49,299 bases of DNA from DATLSM01 sp049585815. Its GTDB lineage: Bacteria; Actinomycetota; Thermoleophilia; Solirubrobacterales; 70-9. The first letter of the stretch is position 1; each line of letters opens with the position of its first letter. Location: the NCBI GenBank assembly GCA_049585815.1, contig JBAVAR010000063.1, forward strand, positions 1 to 49,299, written 5' to 3'. The translations under genes and the position numbers were made by a program. Shown piece after piece: positions 40,942 to 48,219 of the stretch. The notes beneath the pieces were generated by a model. That model worked only from the letters and a program-made list of their open reading frames with translations, was not told where the DNA came from and made no database searches.

Positions 40942-41874
40942 ATGAGGTCTCTTGTGACAGGCGGAGCGGGTTTCATCGGGTCCAACCTGGTCGACGCACT
41001 GCTGGCGCGTGGCGATCAGGTGACGGTGCTCGATGACCTCTCAACCGGACGGCGGGAGAATCTCGCCGCGGCTTTGGCGGCGGGTGCGCGGTTGGTCGAG
41101 ATGGATGTCCGCGACGCCGCGGGGGTGGCGCGGGAGGTGCAGGCGGCACGGCCGCAGACGATCTTCCATCTGGCGGCGCAGATCGACGTGCGCAAGTCGA
41201 TCGCCGACCCCGCCTTCGACGCCGCGGTCAACATCGGCGGCACCGCGAATCTGCTGGAGGCAGCGCGCCTTGGAAGCATTGAGCGCTTTGTCTTCGTATC
41301 CACCGGCGGGGCGATCTACGGCGAGGGGGAGGGCAAGGAGCTGCCCTTGGGCGAGGGTTCTGCGGTCGAGCCGTTGTCCCCCTATGGACAGAGCAAGTTT
41401 GCCGCCGAGGGCTACCTGGCCCTCTATCACCGGGTCTATGGACTCTCCAGCGTTGCGCTGCGGTTGGGCAATGTCTACGGACCGCGCCAGGACCCTCTCG
41501 GCGAGGCGGGGGTAATCGCGATCTTCTGCGGCAAGCTGCGCGCCGGCGAGAGCCCGACCATCTTTGGTGACGGCACCCAGACCCGCGACTACATATATGT
41601 GGGCGATGTGGTTGCCGCGGCGCTGGCGGCCGCGGGTGGACAGGCGAGTGGCCCGATCAACGTCGGCACCGGGATCGAGACCGATGTGCTGGTCCTGGTC
41701 CAGATGCTGGCTGAGCTTGGCGGCGCAGAGGGCTTTGAGCCACAGTTCGCACCGCCCCGCGCCGGAGAGGTGGGGCGAATCGCGATCGACCCGTCCCGCG
41801 CCGAGGACCAACTGGGGTGGCGGGCGGCGGTTGGCCTCAAAGAGGGCCTGCGCCTCACACTGGACTCCCTCTAA
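40942..41874 (+). CDS. NAD-dependent epimerase/dehydratase, UDP-glucose 4-epimerase-like
   Basis: 310 residues of the extended short-chain dehydrogenase family. NAD-binding GGAGFIGSNL at 7-16, DDLSTGRREN, the HLAAQIDVRKS region and catalytic Tyr-Lys in SPYGQSK with the preceding FVSTGGAIYG. The sequence is closest in feel to GalE-like UDP-sugar 4-epimerases, which supply sugars for envelope polysaccharides; substrate identity is not proven. It is divergent from topA with 78 bp between. Its TAA stop overlaps the likely -10 of the next gene. Confidence 0.9.
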   Translation: MRSLVTGGAGFIGSNLVDALLARGDQVTVLDDLSTGRRENLAAALAAGARLVEMDVRDAAGVAREVQAARPQTIFHLAAQIDVRKSIADPAFDAAVNIGGTANLLEAARLGSIERFVFVSTGGAIYGEGEGKELPLGEGSAVEPLSPYGQSKFAAEGYLALYHRVYGLSSVALRLGNVYGPRQDPLGEAGVIAIFCGKLRAGESPTIFGDGTQTRDYIYVGDVVAAALAAAGGQASGPINVGTGIETDVLVLVQMLAELGGAEGFEPQFAPPRAGEVGRIAIDPSRAEDQLGWRAAVGLKEGLRLTLDSL

Positions 41875-41877
41875 CCT
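41872..41877 (+). promoter_or_regulatory. Candidate -10 element for the Met8-like gene
   Basis: TAACCT, overlapping the epimerase stop codon, 7 nt before ATG 41885. It supports this ATG, and thus a Cys-rich N-terminal extension, over the ATG at 41966. Confidence 0.35.
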
Positions 41878-41884
41878 TCGAGCA

Positions 41885-42631
41885 ATGCCGGCTCAAGCCT
41901 ACGCGGGCAAGGAGTGCGTCTGCCAGTTGCGGAAGGGGATCTGCGACCAGTCATGCGTGCGGCACATGCTGGAGACGCCCTTCTACATCGCCTGTCTGAA
42001 GCTGCAGGGGCGCCGCTGCCTTGTGATCGGCGGCGGGGAGGTCGGACTGGAGAAGGTCGAGGGCCTGCTCGCTTGCGACGGGGAGGTGACGCTGATCGCC
42101 CCGGTCGCCCACCCCGAACTGGAGGCCCTGGCGGCGGAGGGCTCGATCGAGTGGGAAAAACGCCACTACGGGGGCGCCGGCGACCTCGTTGGCGCCTTCA
42201 TGGTGATCGCCGCGACCGACGACAGCGAGGTCAACATCTCCGTCTATGAGGACGCCGAGCGGCGGGCGATGCTGGTCAACGTGGTCGATGTTCCGCCGCT
42301 TTGCAATTTCATCCTGCCGGCGATCGTGCGCAGCGGGCCGCTGGCGATCGCGATCTCCACCGCCGGCGCCTCCCCTGCTCTCGCGAAACGGATGAAACGC
42401 GAGGTCGGCGAGCTTTTCGGCGAGGAGTACGCGCGGCTGGCGGTGATCCTCAACGACGCCCGCGGCTGGGCGAAGGGGACGCTGCCCACCTACCAGGACC
42501 GCAAGGTGTTCTTCGAGGAGATTGTCAACGGCGAGCCAGACCCGGTGGCATTGCTACGCGCGGGAGAGGAGTCCACCGTGCTGGCGCTGGTCGAGTCGGC
42601 CAAGGAGCGCGCGGCCGCCGCCCTCGCCTGA
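41885..42631 (+). CDS. Precorrin-2 dehydrogenase/ferrochelatase-like protein (Met8/CysG-N family) with Cys-rich N-terminus
   Basis: 248 residues from ATG 41885. The core begins around residue 30 with FYIACLKLQGRRCLVIGGGEVGLEKVEGLL, an NAD-binding fold, followed by ATDDSEVN and the conserved NVVDVPPLCNFILPAI and AISTAGASPALAKRMK, all typical of the siroheme synthase N-terminal domain. That enzyme oxidises precorrin-2 and inserts iron to form siroheme. The first 27 residues have four cysteines (11, 13, 20, 24), unusual for the family and able to bind a metal; if translation instead starts at ATG 41966 they are lost. No other tetrapyrrole gene is nearby. Confidence 0.87.
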   Translation: MPAQAYAGKECVCQLRKGICDQSCVRHMLETPFYIACLKLQGRRCLVIGGGEVGLEKVEGLLACDGEVTLIAPVAHPELEALAAEGSIEWEKRHYGGAGDLVGAFMVIAATDDSEVNISVYEDAERRAMLVNVVDVPPLCNFILPAIVRSGPLAIAISTAGASPALAKRMKREVGELFGEEYARLAVILNDARGWAKGTLPTYQDRKVFFEEIVNGEPDPVALLRAGEESTVLALVESAKERAAAALA

Positions 42632-42639
42632 TCTTCCGA

Positions 42640-43137
42640 TCAATCGGCGCCGCAGGCTGAGGAGCGGACCCGGTTGAGGGTGTCCCGCAGATTCCTAGCA
42701 TCGGCGACGGTGAGCTTGGCGGAGAAGGCGACCCTCAGCTCAGCGACCACGACCGGGCGCATCTCGTCGAGCAGCTCACGCCCGGCGGGCATCAGTGTTG
42801 CGTAACTGACCCGGCGGTCGCTCTCGCAGAGGGTCCGCTCGAGCAGCCCGGCGTTGACCAGGCGGTCGACCAGCTTGGTGAGTCCGCCGCGGGTTATCAC
42901 CAGGGCCTCGGCGAGATCGCCCATCCGCATTCGCTCCTCGGCCGCCTCGGCGACGGTGGCGAGCACCTCATACCAGGGAAGCGGCGGGAAGTCGGCCTGC
43001 GCGAGCGCATCCTGGAGGCGTTGGGAAACCGCTGCGTGGGTGCGGGCCAGCGCCCCCCACGCTTCGCCGTGGGGGCTCGCAGCCGAAACGGCGTCGTTGT
43101 GCCGAGGGCTCGGCAGCACTGTCGCTCGCTCAATCAT
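42640..43137 (-). CDS. MarR family transcriptional regulator
   Basis: 165 residues from ATG 43137; the frame runs to 43221 through the operator region. The winged helix is typical: LPPLPWYEVLATVAEA, MGDLAEALVITRGGLTKLVDRLVNAGLLERT, then the wing CESDRRVSYATLMPAG. It should be a dimeric repressor responding to a small molecule or oxidant; two cysteines lie at the wing and near the C-terminus. It is transcribed away from yceI and the FMN reductase, with two palindromes between them, so it most likely controls itself and those genes. Confidence 0.9.
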   Translation of the reverse strand: MIERATVLPSPRHNDAVSAASPHGEAWGALARTHAAVSQRLQDALAQADFPPLPWYEVLATVAEAAEERMRMGDLAEALVITRGGLTKLVDRLVNAGLLERTLCESDRRVSYATLMPAGRELLDEMRPVVVAELRVAFSAKLTVADARNLRDTLNRVRSSACGAD

Positions 43138-43160
43138 GCCCACATCATCGCAGACGAACG

Positions 43161-43185
43161 TTGTCTGAACAATAGTTGACTCAAC
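43161..43185. promoter_or_regulatory. Two MarR-type palindromes between marR-like gene and yceI
   Basis: TTGT-CTGA-ACAA at 43161-43172 and GTTGA-C-TCAAC at 43175-43185 are perfect short inverted repeats, centres 13-14 bp apart. The second overlaps the yceI -35. They lie 24 bp upstream of the regulator start at 43137. Bound MarR dimers would block both directions. Confidence 0.6.
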
Positions 43186-43203
43186 AATCTTTTCTGTTAT
43201 GAT
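43176..43203 (+). promoter_or_regulatory. Sigma-70 promoter for yceI
   Basis: TTGACT (43176-43181), 16-bp spacer, TATGAT (43198-43203): the best housekeeping promoter seen in the window. It overlaps the second MarR-type palindrome. The transcript would have a leader of about 45 nt with AGGAAGGA before the yceI ATG. Confidence 0.65.
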
Positions 43204-43254
43204 TTTTGTCGCGTCAACCATTTATCCGGCAATTAACATCAGGAAGGAATCAAA

Positions 43255-43806
43255 ATGAGCACTCAGACGGTCACACAGCAGATCCCGAACGGCAGCTGGT
43301 CCGTGGATCCGATCCACTCCTCGATCGGCTTCGCGGTAATCCACAACGGAGTCTCTGCCTTCCGCAGCAGCTTCGACTCCTACCAGGCGCGCCTGGCCGG
43401 CGGTGCGCAGCCGCAGCTGGAGGGCAGCGTCGAGGTGGCGAGCATCGATGTCTCCGAGGAGCAGCTGAAGGGCCACCTCCTCTCTCCCGATTTCTTTGAC
43501 GCGGACCGCCACCCGCGGCTGCGCTTCACCTCGAGCGAGCTCGACGTAGCCGAGGACGGTTCTCTACGGCTGCGCGGTGAGTTGGAGATCAAGGGACAGC
43601 GGCACGAGGTGGAGGCAAGCGGCCGATTCGGACATCTCGGCGCGGACCTCGGCGGTGGCGCCCGAGTCGGGCTCTCCCTGGAGGCAGCGGTCGATCGCCG
43701 TGACTTCGGCCTGGACTGGAACGCGGACCTGCCAAGCGGCGGACAGGTGCTCGAGTATGAGGTGAGCATCGCGGTCGAGCTGGAGCTGGTTGCGGAGGCT
43801 GAGTAG
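43255..43806 (+). CDS. YceI family protein
   Basis: 183 residues. Begins NGSWSVDPIHSSIGFAVIH, then FDSYQARL, SVEVASIDVSEEQLKGHLLSPDFFDADRHP and the central LRGELEIKGQRHEVEASG, all typical of the YceI lipocalin-like beta-barrel that binds isoprenoid or other lipophilic ligands. No signal peptide is seen, so this member is probably cytoplasmic. ATG 43255 has AGGAAGG about 8 nt upstream. It is followed after 2 bp by an FMN reductase gene and is controlled from a promoter covered by MarR-type palindromes. Confidence 0.92.
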   Translation: MSTQTVTQQIPNGSWSVDPIHSSIGFAVIHNGVSAFRSSFDSYQARLAGGAQPQLEGSVEVASIDVSEEQLKGHLLSPDFFDADRHPRLRFTSSELDVAEDGSLRLRGELEIKGQRHEVEASGRFGHLGADLGGGARVGLSLEAAVDRRDFGLDWNADLPSGGQVLEYEVSIAVELELVAEAE

Positions 43807-43808
43807 GG

Positions 43809-44372
43809 ATGCGGGTCCTTGGCATATCCGGCAGCCTGCGCCGGGACTCGCTCAACTCGGCCCTGCTGCGGGCAGCCTCTGAACGGCTGCCCGCGGAGGC
43901 GGAGCTGCAGACCTTCGAGCGCCTGGCTGAGATCCCGCCCTACAGCGAGGATGCCGAGTCCAGTCCGGTCCCCGGCGCGGTGCGGGAGCTGCGTGAGGCG
44001 ATCCGCGCTGCGGACGCCGTCCTGGTCGCGACCCCCGAGTACAACCACTCGCTCCCCGGACAGCTCAAGAACGCCCTCGATTGGGCCTCGCGCCCGGCGG
44101 GACAGAGCGCCCTAAATGGCAAGCCGGCGGCCGCGATCGGCGCCTCGAAGAGCATGTTCGGGGCGGTCTGGGCGCAGGCCGAGCTGCGCAAGGTGCTGGC
44201 GGCGATGGGCGGTCGGGTGGTCGAGGCCGAGCTGCCGGTAGCCCAGGCCCACGAGCAGCTCGTGGACGGGCGCCTCGAGCTTGCGCCTCGGCAGGCCGCT
44301 CAGCTCAAGGAGATCCTCGGCGAGTTGATCAGCACCGCCCAGGTTGAGGTGCGGTTGGCGGCGGCGGCCTAG
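43809..44372 (+). CDS. NADPH-dependent FMN reductase
   Basis: 187 residues of the flavodoxin-like family. ISGSLRRDSLNSALLRAA binds the FMN phosphate, and TPEYNHSLPGQLKNALDWASRP is the family signature. It reduces flavins or quinones with NAD(P)H, often in oxidant or azo/quinone defence. Starts 2 bp after the yceI stop, hence in the same operon under the MarR-type control region. This combination suggests a response to electrophiles or quinones. Its stop is 4 bp from the convergent hemolysin III gene. Confidence 0.92.
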   Translation: MRVLGISGSLRRDSLNSALLRAASERLPAEAELQTFERLAEIPPYSEDAESSPVPGAVRELREAIRAADAVLVATPEYNHSLPGQLKNALDWASRPAGQSALNGKPAAAIGASKSMFGAVWAQAELRKVLAAMGGRVVEAELPVAQAHEQLVDGRLELAPRQAAQLKEILGELISTAQVEVRLAAAA

Positions 44373-44376
44373 CTTC

Positions 44377-45081
44377 CTACGCCGCTGGAAGGGCAAAGAA
44401 GGCGACGGCGGCGAAATGGGCGGCGGCGGCGGCGATCACCAGGGCGTGGAAAACCTCGTGGTAGCCGAAGACGCGCGGGTTGGGGTCGGGTCGCTGGGTC
44501 GCGTAGACGACGGCGCCGGCGGTGTAGAGGAGACCGCCGGCGGCGACCAGGAGCGTCCCGGCCACCCCCATGTCAGACCACAACTCGGGGAAGGCGACGG
44601 CGGCGACCCAGCCGAGCGACATGTAGATCAGCGCCGCGACCCATTTCGGATGATCGATCCAGACCATCTCCACCGCGGCGCCGGCGATGGCGCCGATCCA
44701 GACGACGACGAGGATCGCGGCAGCAAGCGGGCCGTGAAGGACAAGCAGGGCAAACGGCGTGTAGGTGCCGGCGATCAAGAAGAAGATCATCGAGTGATCA
44801 AGCCGGCGCATCCAGCGGCGCACGTTGGGGCGCTTCCAATCCACCCGGTGATAGAGGGCGCTGGTACCCAGCAGTGCCGAGAGGCTCACCGCGTAGATCG
44901 CAACCGCAAGGGTTGCCCGTGGCGTCTTCGCGGCGAAGATCAGCGCCGCGCCGAGAAAGAGGGAGACAAAGAACGCCCACATGTGGGAGACGCCGCGCAG
45001 CTTCGGCTTGACCGCCGCAATCGCCTCGCTTGCAACTTCCCTTGCAGATTCCGCCGTCTCGGCAGCCTTCGCCCGCATCAT
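44377..45081 (-). CDS. Hemolysin III / PAQR family membrane protein
   Basis: 234 residues from ATG 45081 (or 45078). After a 30-residue amphipathic start there are seven membrane segments. Family motifs: RGVSHMWAF, SALYHR (Ser and His), RRLDHSMIFFLIAGTYTPF (Asp, His) and the C-terminal GYHEVFHALVI with two His, which together bind zinc in PAQR proteins. Bacterial members are implicated in membrane homeostasis; hemolytic activity is not general. A promoter with TTGCTG, 17 bp, TATTTC lies just upstream. The longer frame to 45297 runs into nrdJ on the opposite strand and is not believed. Confidence 0.88.
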   Translation of the reverse strand: MMRAKAAETAESAREVASEAIAAVKPKLRGVSHMWAFFVSLFLGAALIFAAKTPRATLAVAIYAVSLSALLGTSALYHRVDWKRPNVRRWMRRLDHSMIFFLIAGTYTPFALLVLHGPLAAAILVVVWIGAIAGAAVEMVWIDHPKWVAALIYMSLGWVAAVAFPELWSDMGVAGTLLVAAGGLLYTAGAVVYATQRPDPNPRVFGYHEVFHALVIAAAAAHFAAVAFFALPAA

Positions 45082-45111
45082 CGTCTTGTCACCATAGAGG
45101 GAGATCGGCGC

Positions 45112-45140
45112 GAAATACGCGGCGTTTGCGGATTCAGCAA
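45112..45140 (-). promoter_or_regulatory. Candidate sigma-70 promoter for the hemolysin III gene
   Basis: On the minus strand TTGCTG (45140-45135), 17-bp spacer, TATTTC (45117-45112). The transcript would start about 25 nt before ATG 45081. Confidence 0.35.
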
Positions 45141-45213
45141 CGACAAAGTCCGTCCGACTAGATGACGATCCTGCGCAGTTACCCCCGAAAGTCGCTGCGA
45201 GAGGAGAAGTTTG

Positions 45214-48045
45214 ATGTCCAAGACCGCCACCGGCACTCCTAAAAACGGTCTGCAGGGCCTCTCGATCGAGCGGCGATTCTCGACTGCCGGGACCCATCCC
45301 TTCGACGAAGTCGAGTGGGAGATTCGCGATGCGGTGATCGGAAATCCCGAGAACCCGGCGTTCTCACAGCGCGGGGTCGAGTTCCCGAAGAGCTGGTCGC
45401 AGAACGCGACGAACATCGTCTCCCAGAAGTACTTTCGCGGGCAGCTGGGCAGCGAGCAGCGCGAGAACTCGGTCAAACAGATGATCGGACGGGTCGCGGG
45501 GACGATCTCGGGTTGGGGGCGCGAGGGCGGCTACTTCGCCTCGACCGAGGACGCCGCCACCTTCGAGGCGGAGCTGACCTCGATCTTGCTTAACCAGAAG
45601 GCGGCCTTCAACTCGCCGGTCTGGTTCAACGTCGGATTTGAGGAGAAGCCGCAATGCTCAGCCTGCTTCATCCTCAGCGTCGAGGACACGATGGAGTCGA
45701 TCCTCGACTGGAACACCAAGGAGGGGAAGATCTTCCGCGGCGGGTCCGGCTCAGGAATCAACCTCTCCAACATCCGCGGCTCGATGGAGCCGTTGAAGAA
45801 GGGTGGCACCGCCAGCGGTCCGGTCAGCTTCATGCGCGGTGCCGATGCCTGGGCGGGAACGATCAAGTCCGGCGGCAAGACGCGGCGGGCGGCGAAGATG
45901 GTCGTCCTCGACGTTGACCATCCCGACATCGAGCACTTCGTCTGGTGCAAGGCAAAAGAGGAGGAGAAGGCCGGGGCGCTGCGCGACGCCGGCTTCGACA
46001 TGTCGATCGACGGCGAGGGCTTCACCTCGATCCAATACCAAAACGCCAACAACTCGGTCCGGGTGACCGATCAGTTCATGGAGGCCGTTGAGGAGGGCGG
46101 GGATTGGCCCCTGACCGCCCGCGTCACCGGCAAGCCGGTGAAGACCCTTGAGGCCCGCGACCTGATGAACCAGATCTCAGACGCAGCCTGGCGCTGCGCC
46201 GATCCGGGCGTCCAGTACGACACAACGATCAACCGCTGGCACACCTGCCCAGAGTCGGGGCGGATCAATGCGTCCAACCCCTGCTCGGAGTACATGCACG
46301 TCGATGACTCGGCCTGCAACCTCGCCTCTCTCAACCTGATGAGGTTCCGTCGCGAGGACGGCAGCTTCGACGTTGAGGACTTTGCCCACGCGATTGACAT
46401 CGTCTTCCTGGCGCAGGAGATAGTTGTTGGGTTCTCCAGCTACCCGACCGAGGAGATCGGCGCCAACGCCAACCGCTTCCGCCAGCTCGGGCTCGGCTAC
46501 GCCAACCTCGGGGCACTGTTGATGTCCGACGGGCTTCCCTACGACTCCGACGCGGGCCGCAACGTCGCCGCGGCAATCACCGCGCTGATGACCGGGCGTG
46601 CCTACCGCCAGTCGGCGCTGATCGCCGCCGCGGCGACCGGACCCTACGAGGAGTACGCGCGCAACCGTGACCCCCACAACGGGGTGATGCGGATGCACCG
46701 CGACGCCTCACACGACATCGACCCAACCGGGATTAGGGGCGAGCTGCTGGAGGCCGCTCAGCGAGCCTGGGAGGAGGCGGTCGAGCTGGGCGAGGAGCAC
46801 GGCTACCGCAATGCCCAGGCGACGGTGCTGGCGCCGACCGGGACGATCAGCTTCCTGATGGACTGCGATACGACCGGGATCGAGCCGGACTTCTCCCTGG
46901 TCAAGTTCAAGGAGCTGGTCGGCGGCGGCCAGATGACGATCGTCAACCGTTCGGTGCCACTGGCACTGCACACCCTCGGCTACTCCGAGGCCGAGGTCGA
47001 CCAGATCGATGCCTTCATCGCGGAGCAGGGCACGATCGTCGGTTCCCCCGGGCTAAAGGACGAGCACCTGCCGATCTTCGACGTCGCGGTGGGCGAGCGG
47101 GCGATCTCCCACACCGGCCACATCGACATGATGGCCGCGACCCAGCCGTTCATCTCCGGTGCGATCTCAAAGACGGTCAACCTGCCCCAGTCAGCGACGA
47201 TCGAGGACATCGCCGACGCCTACACGCGCGGCTGGAAGGGTGGCTTGAAGGCACTGGCGATCTACCGCGACGGGTCGAAGACCGCGCAGGCGCTGCGCAC
47301 CGACGCCCAAGACGATAAGGAAGCCGGGGCGGCGGTCGTGGTCGCGGCGCCAGAGCGCAAGCGGATGCCGGGGGAGCGCGAATCGATCACTCACAAGTTC
47401 TCGATCGCCGGCCACGAGGGCTACATCACCGCCGGTAAGTATGAGGATGGCTCGGTCGGGGAGATCTTCCTCACCGATATCGGCAAGGAGGGCTCGACGA
47501 TGCGGGGGCTGATGAACGCCTTCGCCACGGCGATCTCGCTCGGGCTCCAGTACGGCGTCCCGCTTGAAGATTTCGTGCGCAAGTTCAGCTACATGCGCTT
47601 CGAGCCGGAGGGGATCACCGGTAACCCGGAGATCCCCTTCGCCAAATCGCTTCCCGACTACATCATGCGCTGGGTCGCGAGCCGCTTCATCGAGGACACC
47701 GAAACGCTGGAGGAACTCGGGATCATGACCACAGAGGTGCGCGCCAAACAGAGCGCCGAGACGGCTCAGCTCGGTCTCGGGATTGCAACCGGCGACACCG
47801 CCGGCCCGGCCAATGGCCACGCCATGCCCGGCAACGGCAACGGCCGCGCGGGCGCGCGGGCGAAGGCCGCCACCGGAGAGGCTCTTCCCGCTGCCAAGGC
47901 ATTCACCGAAAGTCCCCCCGTGGTGCCGGCCAAAATGTCCGGCCTCGATCTCGGACCCGCCTGCGAGCAATGCGGCGGCATGATGCAGCGCACGGGCTCC
48001 TGTTACACCTGCAGCAGCTGTGGCAACAACACCGGCTGCGGCTGA
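45214..48045 (+). CDS. nrdJ: Adenosylcobalamin-dependent class II ribonucleotide reductase
   Basis: 943 residues from ATG 45214, with GAGGAG at 45201-45206. A TTG one codon earlier is not needed. Active-site features: thiyl-radical Cys357 in NPCSE with Asn355 and Glu359, redox cysteines Cys151 (SACFIL) and Cys368 (DSACNL), and the region LAPTGTISFLMDCDTTGIEPDFS. A linker rich in Gly/Ala/Asn after residue 850 leads to a C-terminal Cys-rich zinc-type domain (CEQCGG...CYTCSSCG...CG). It makes deoxynucleotides using vitamin B12 instead of oxygen. Neither a cobalamin riboswitch nor an NrdR box was recognised upstream. Confidence 0.96.
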   Translation: MSKTATGTPKNGLQGLSIERRFSTAGTHPFDEVEWEIRDAVIGNPENPAFSQRGVEFPKSWSQNATNIVSQKYFRGQLGSEQRENSVKQMIGRVAGTISGWGREGGYFASTEDAATFEAELTSILLNQKAAFNSPVWFNVGFEEKPQCSACFILSVEDTMESILDWNTKEGKIFRGGSGSGINLSNIRGSMEPLKKGGTASGPVSFMRGADAWAGTIKSGGKTRRAAKMVVLDVDHPDIEHFVWCKAKEEEKAGALRDAGFDMSIDGEGFTSIQYQNANNSVRVTDQFMEAVEEGGDWPLTARVTGKPVKTLEARDLMNQISDAAWRCADPGVQYDTTINRWHTCPESGRINASNPCSEYMHVDDSACNLASLNLMRFRREDGSFDVEDFAHAIDIVFLAQEIVVGFSSYPTEEIGANANRFRQLGLGYANLGALLMSDGLPYDSDAGRNVAAAITALMTGRAYRQSALIAAAATGPYEEYARNRDPHNGVMRMHRDASHDIDPTGIRGELLEAAQRAWEEAVELGEEHGYRNAQATVLAPTGTISFLMDCDTTGIEPDFSLVKFKELVGGGQMTIVNRSVPLALHTLGYSEAEVDQIDAFIAEQGTIVGSPGLKDEHLPIFDVAVGERAISHTGHIDMMAATQPFISGAISKTVNLPQSATIEDIADAYTRGWKGGLKALAIYRDGSKTAQALRTDAQDDKEAGAAVVVAAPERKRMPGERESITHKFSIAGHEGYITAGKYEDGSVGEIFLTDIGKEGSTMRGLMNAFATAISLGLQYGVPLEDFVRKFSYMRFEPEGITGNPEIPFAKSLPDYIMRWVASRFIEDTETLEELGIMTTEVRAKQSAETAQLGLGIATGDTAGPANGHAMPGNGNGRAGARAKAATGEALPAAKAFTESPPVVPAKMSGLDLGPACEQCGGMMQRTGSCYTCSSCGNNTGCG

Positions 48046-48062
48046 GCGCCGCAAAACGTCGC

Positions 48063-48068
48063 TACACT
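48063..48068 (+). promoter_or_regulatory. Candidate -10 element for the riboswitch transcript
   Basis: TACACT lies just before the first conserved riboswitch bases and 18 bp after the nrdJ stop. No good -35 is seen. Confidence 0.3.
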
Positions 48069-48075
48069 GCACCGC

Positions 48076-48206
48076 TTGATTCACCGGTAATGCCGAATCC
48101 CGGGCTGTGGCTCGGGAGCGGGGGAACCAGAGATTTTGGGGCGAACCCATACGTGGGGGCGCAGGCTCCTTTAGCGCCAGCCCGACAGCTAACCCCGCAG
48201 GCCGAC
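48076..48206 (+). promoter_or_regulatory. ydaO-type cyclic di-AMP riboswitch
   Basis: Conserved blocks appear in order: GCCGAATCC (48092-48100), CGGGAGCGGGGGAACCA (48113-48129), TTGGGGCGAA (48136-48145), a GGCGC/GCGCC hairpin (48158-48178) and GACAGCTAACCCCGCAGGC (48184-48202). This is the ydaO/yuaA consensus, including the diagnostic 3' block. In actinobacteria such elements stand before cell-wall hydrolase and resuscitation-factor genes and reduce expression when c-di-AMP binds. Here the AAGGAGG of the next gene starts at 48208, directly after the aptamer. No separate terminator was identified, so control of translation or of transcription is open. Confidence 0.88.
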
Positions 48207-48219
48207 GAAGGAGGCTGGT

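Noticed and set aside
45082..45213. Possible cobalamin riboswitch or NrdR box upstream of nrdJ
   Set aside because: Only 132 bp are available and no B12-box (GCCACTG-like) or paired NrdR 16-mer could be found.
45082..45297. Longer N-terminus for the hemolysin III protein
   Set aside because: The extension is the reverse complement of the nrdJ start and has no family similarity; the ATG at 45081 fits the family.
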